Positions 63,201-64,000 of a stretch of DNA of 64,000 nucleotides are shown here, piece after piece. Where the stretch lies: contig JAQGEQ010000062.1 of the NCBI GenBank assembly GCA_034620365.1, positions 124,001 through 188,000 of the forward strand, written 5' to 3'. Each line of letters opens with the position of its first letter. Position 1 is the stretch's first letter. Both the position numbers and the translations under genes were made by a program. This DNA comes from Pegea sp. RAD2-039. Its lineage: Eukaryota; Chordata; Thaliacea; Salpida; Salpidae. The notes under the pieces are model-generated. The model saw nothing but the letters and a program-made list of their open reading frames with translations, made no database searches and was not told the DNA's origin.

Positions 63201-63252
63201 GCCCTGAACTACTGCTATCTTTTGTATCTTCACCATAATCTCGTTCATAAAG
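60238..63252 (-). CDS. Last exon of a giant 12-residue-repeat protein (5' exons not seen)
   Basis: An open frame of 1004 codons plus stop, entered through a splice acceptor (TTATTCAG) at 63253. Residues 1-82 are Ser and Thr-rich. Residues 83-976 are about 74.5 tandem copies of KDEDNF(R/E)RRSS(A/V). The end is acidic (KVRKDDNEEDEEKF). Each unit couples an acidic patch to RRxS, the consensus for PKA and other basophilic kinases, so the exon could present over 70 phosphorylation sites on a disordered polyampholyte. Units alternate FRRRSSA and LERRASV forms toward the C-terminus, giving 24-residue higher-order repeats. No family is recognised. Upstream exons probably lie beyond the window or unrecognised within 63253-64000. 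The first Met inside this exon is not needed if the acceptor is used. Confidence 0.8.
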   Translation of the reverse strand, partial: LYERDYGEDTKDSSSSGLSASSSSLSTTSKKYKKSLENCHSSSQSSISLKEHRIETDSSSGATRSTASTFNDVNNSENSYYFKDEDNFSRRSSIKDEDDFERRSSVNDEDDFRRRSSAKDEDDFRRRSSAKDEDNFERRSSAKDEDNFRRRSSAKDEDNFRRRSSAKDEDNFERRSSAKDEDDFRRRSSAKDEDNFRRRSSAKDEDNFRRRSSAKDEDNFRRRSSAKDEDNFERRSSAKDEDNFRRKSSVKDEDNFERRSSAKDEDNFRRRSSVKDEDNFDRRSSAKDEDNFDRRSSAKDEDNLEKRSSAKDEDNFRRRSSAKDEDNFERRSSVKDEDNFRRRSSAKDEDNFRRKSSVKDEDNFERRSSVKDEDNFRRRSSAKDEDNFRRKSSVKDEDNFERRSSVKDEDNFRRRSSAKDEDNFDRRSSAKDEDNLERRSSAKDEDNFRRRSSAKDEDNLERRASVKDEDNFRRKSSTKDVDNFRRRSSAKDEDNFRRRSSAKDVDNFRRRSSAKDVDNFRRRSSAKDEDNFERRSSAKDEDNFERRSSAKDEDNLKRRSSVKDEDNFRRRSSAKDVDNFRRRSSAKDEDNFERRSSAKDEDNFERRASAKDEDNFRRRSSAKDEDNLERRASVKDEDNFRRRSSAKDEDNLERRASIKDEGNFRRRSSAKDEDNLERRASAKDEDNFRRRSSAKDEDNFRRRSSAKDEDNLERRASVKDEDNFRRRSSAKDEDNLERRASVKDEDNLERRSSAKDEDNFRRRSSAKDEDNFRRRSSAKDEDNLERRASVKDEDNFRRRSSAKDEDNLERRASVKDEDNLERRSSAKDEDNFRRRSSAKDEDNFRRRSSAKDEDNLERRSSVKDEDNFRRRSSAKDEDNLERRASVKDEDNFRRRSSAKDEDNLERRASVKDEDNFRRRSSAKDEDNLERRASVKDEDNFRRRSSAKDEDNLERRASVKDEDNFRRRSSAKDEDNLESDYNQNVEVVNESKVRKDDNEEDEEKF
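60325..63005. repeat. 36-bp coding minisatellite, about 74 copies
   Basis: Tandem 36-bp units on the minus strand encode the 12-residue repeat. Most contain the 12-bp palindrome AGAAGATCTTCT and many also contain CTTCTGAAG. Because the unit is a multiple of three and lacks antisense stops, the plus strand is open for 882 codons. Confidence 0.97.
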
Positions 63253-64000
63253 CTGAATAAATAATTTAAAATGTCAAATCATTTCAATTATTAGTGACCT
63301 AATCACAATTGCTTTATATTTTAAATTTAAATATTTAATCTAAAAATTAACCAAGGTTTCTGATAATACTTATTAAAAAATTCTTTTGAATAATATTGTT
63401 TTAGTCTGTTTAATTTGGAGTTTTACTTTTCAAATTTTCTATTTAAGAAATTCAGTTTCAGAAAATGCAAGACTTCGAAATTATGCTTTGTTAGAAACTA
63501 ATTGTTTACATTTTTAAGCTTCTAGAAAATCTTCCTTGAATTCGCAAGGAATAGAAATTTCTAAATTACAAATTATTAAACAAAAAATTGACACCGTTAC
63601 AATTACTTAACAAGGTTAGTTAATCTACTAGACATGGTGGTCTCTTGATATTTCTTTGTGTATCATCACTTCACCAAACAATAGTCTTATAAAATTTTTA
63701 AATTAAAACTTTGATCAAATTCATAAAAACAATCTTTTTTAAAAGAACTAAAGTAAAAACGCAGTAGGTTATGTAAACCAAATATTTAAAAAATCAAACT
63801 TAGTTTACAAATAAAAAAATTTTGATAAATTAGTAATTAGTTTTTAATGATTATTTCTATGAAGTAATTGAAAGTTTTTTGAAACTTTTTTTTAACTGGC
63901 TACTAAACTTTATGATTTACCAATCTGTGTGAAATTTGAAAATCTCAAAAATTTTCAAGCAAACATATTTGAATTGAAAACACAAAACCGTTCAGGCAAA
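63253..64000. other. Upstream intron of the repeat-protein gene, or flank
   Basis: AT-rich sequence upstream of the repeat exon. It starts with the intron that ends in TTATTCAG. I could not place a convincing upstream exon before the window ends. Confidence 0.4.

Overview
This is a eukaryotic, animal-type window. It is very AT-rich, and the genes are split by short introns (about 50-500 bp, GT...AG), with exon phases that fit in every model given here. Exon coordinates were worked out by hand from homology, splice signals and reading-frame phase. The gene content suggests an invertebrate deuterostome, most likely a tunicate (ascidian-type): collagen-intelectin lectins, a universal stress protein, a xylose isomerase, and a single MAST kinase with DUF1908, kinase and PDZ parts. 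That placement is inference. No ribosomal or mitochondrial marker is present.

Layout. 1-1790 (+) is the 3' half of a xylose isomerase gene. 2686-6438 and 8474-11657 (-) are two tandem 16-exon paralogs. Each encodes a secreted protein with a CxCxC motif, a short collagen-like stretch and an intelectin-type fibrinogen-like domain. That domain is interrupted by an insert of about 240 residues carrying a DGGxDMYDxGN motif. This is the most unusual architecture in the window. 14487-17056 (+) is a small coiled-coil protein that I do not recognise. 17729-18949 (-) is an SSU72-like phosphatase homologue whose catalytic Arg is Lys. 21082-21893 (-) is CHCHD4/MIA40.

26285-33708 (+) is a 28-exon MAST kinase gene. 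It lies in a locally GC-richer stretch that holds 27 copies of the palindrome TGACGTCA and two introns filled with minisatellite DNA. 36502-39714 (+) is a four-exon universal stress protein. 41047-44446 (-) is an NFIL3/vrille-like bZIP factor. About 9 kb without a supported gene follows. 53495-56365 (+) is a tandem-C2 protein with a probable N-myristoylation signal. 60238-63252 (-) is the last exon of a gene encoding about 74 tandem 12-residue repeats (36-bp units), each alternating an acidic patch with an RRxS basic phosphosite.

The genes do not form one pathway. They look like an ordinary stretch of a compact animal genome: housekeeping genes (MIA40, SSU72-like), signalling genes (MAST, bZIP, tandem C2), and one locally duplicated, probably immune or mucosal lectin family. 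Two truncated non-LTR retrotransposon 3' ends, several simple repeats and long AT-rich spacers fill the rest.
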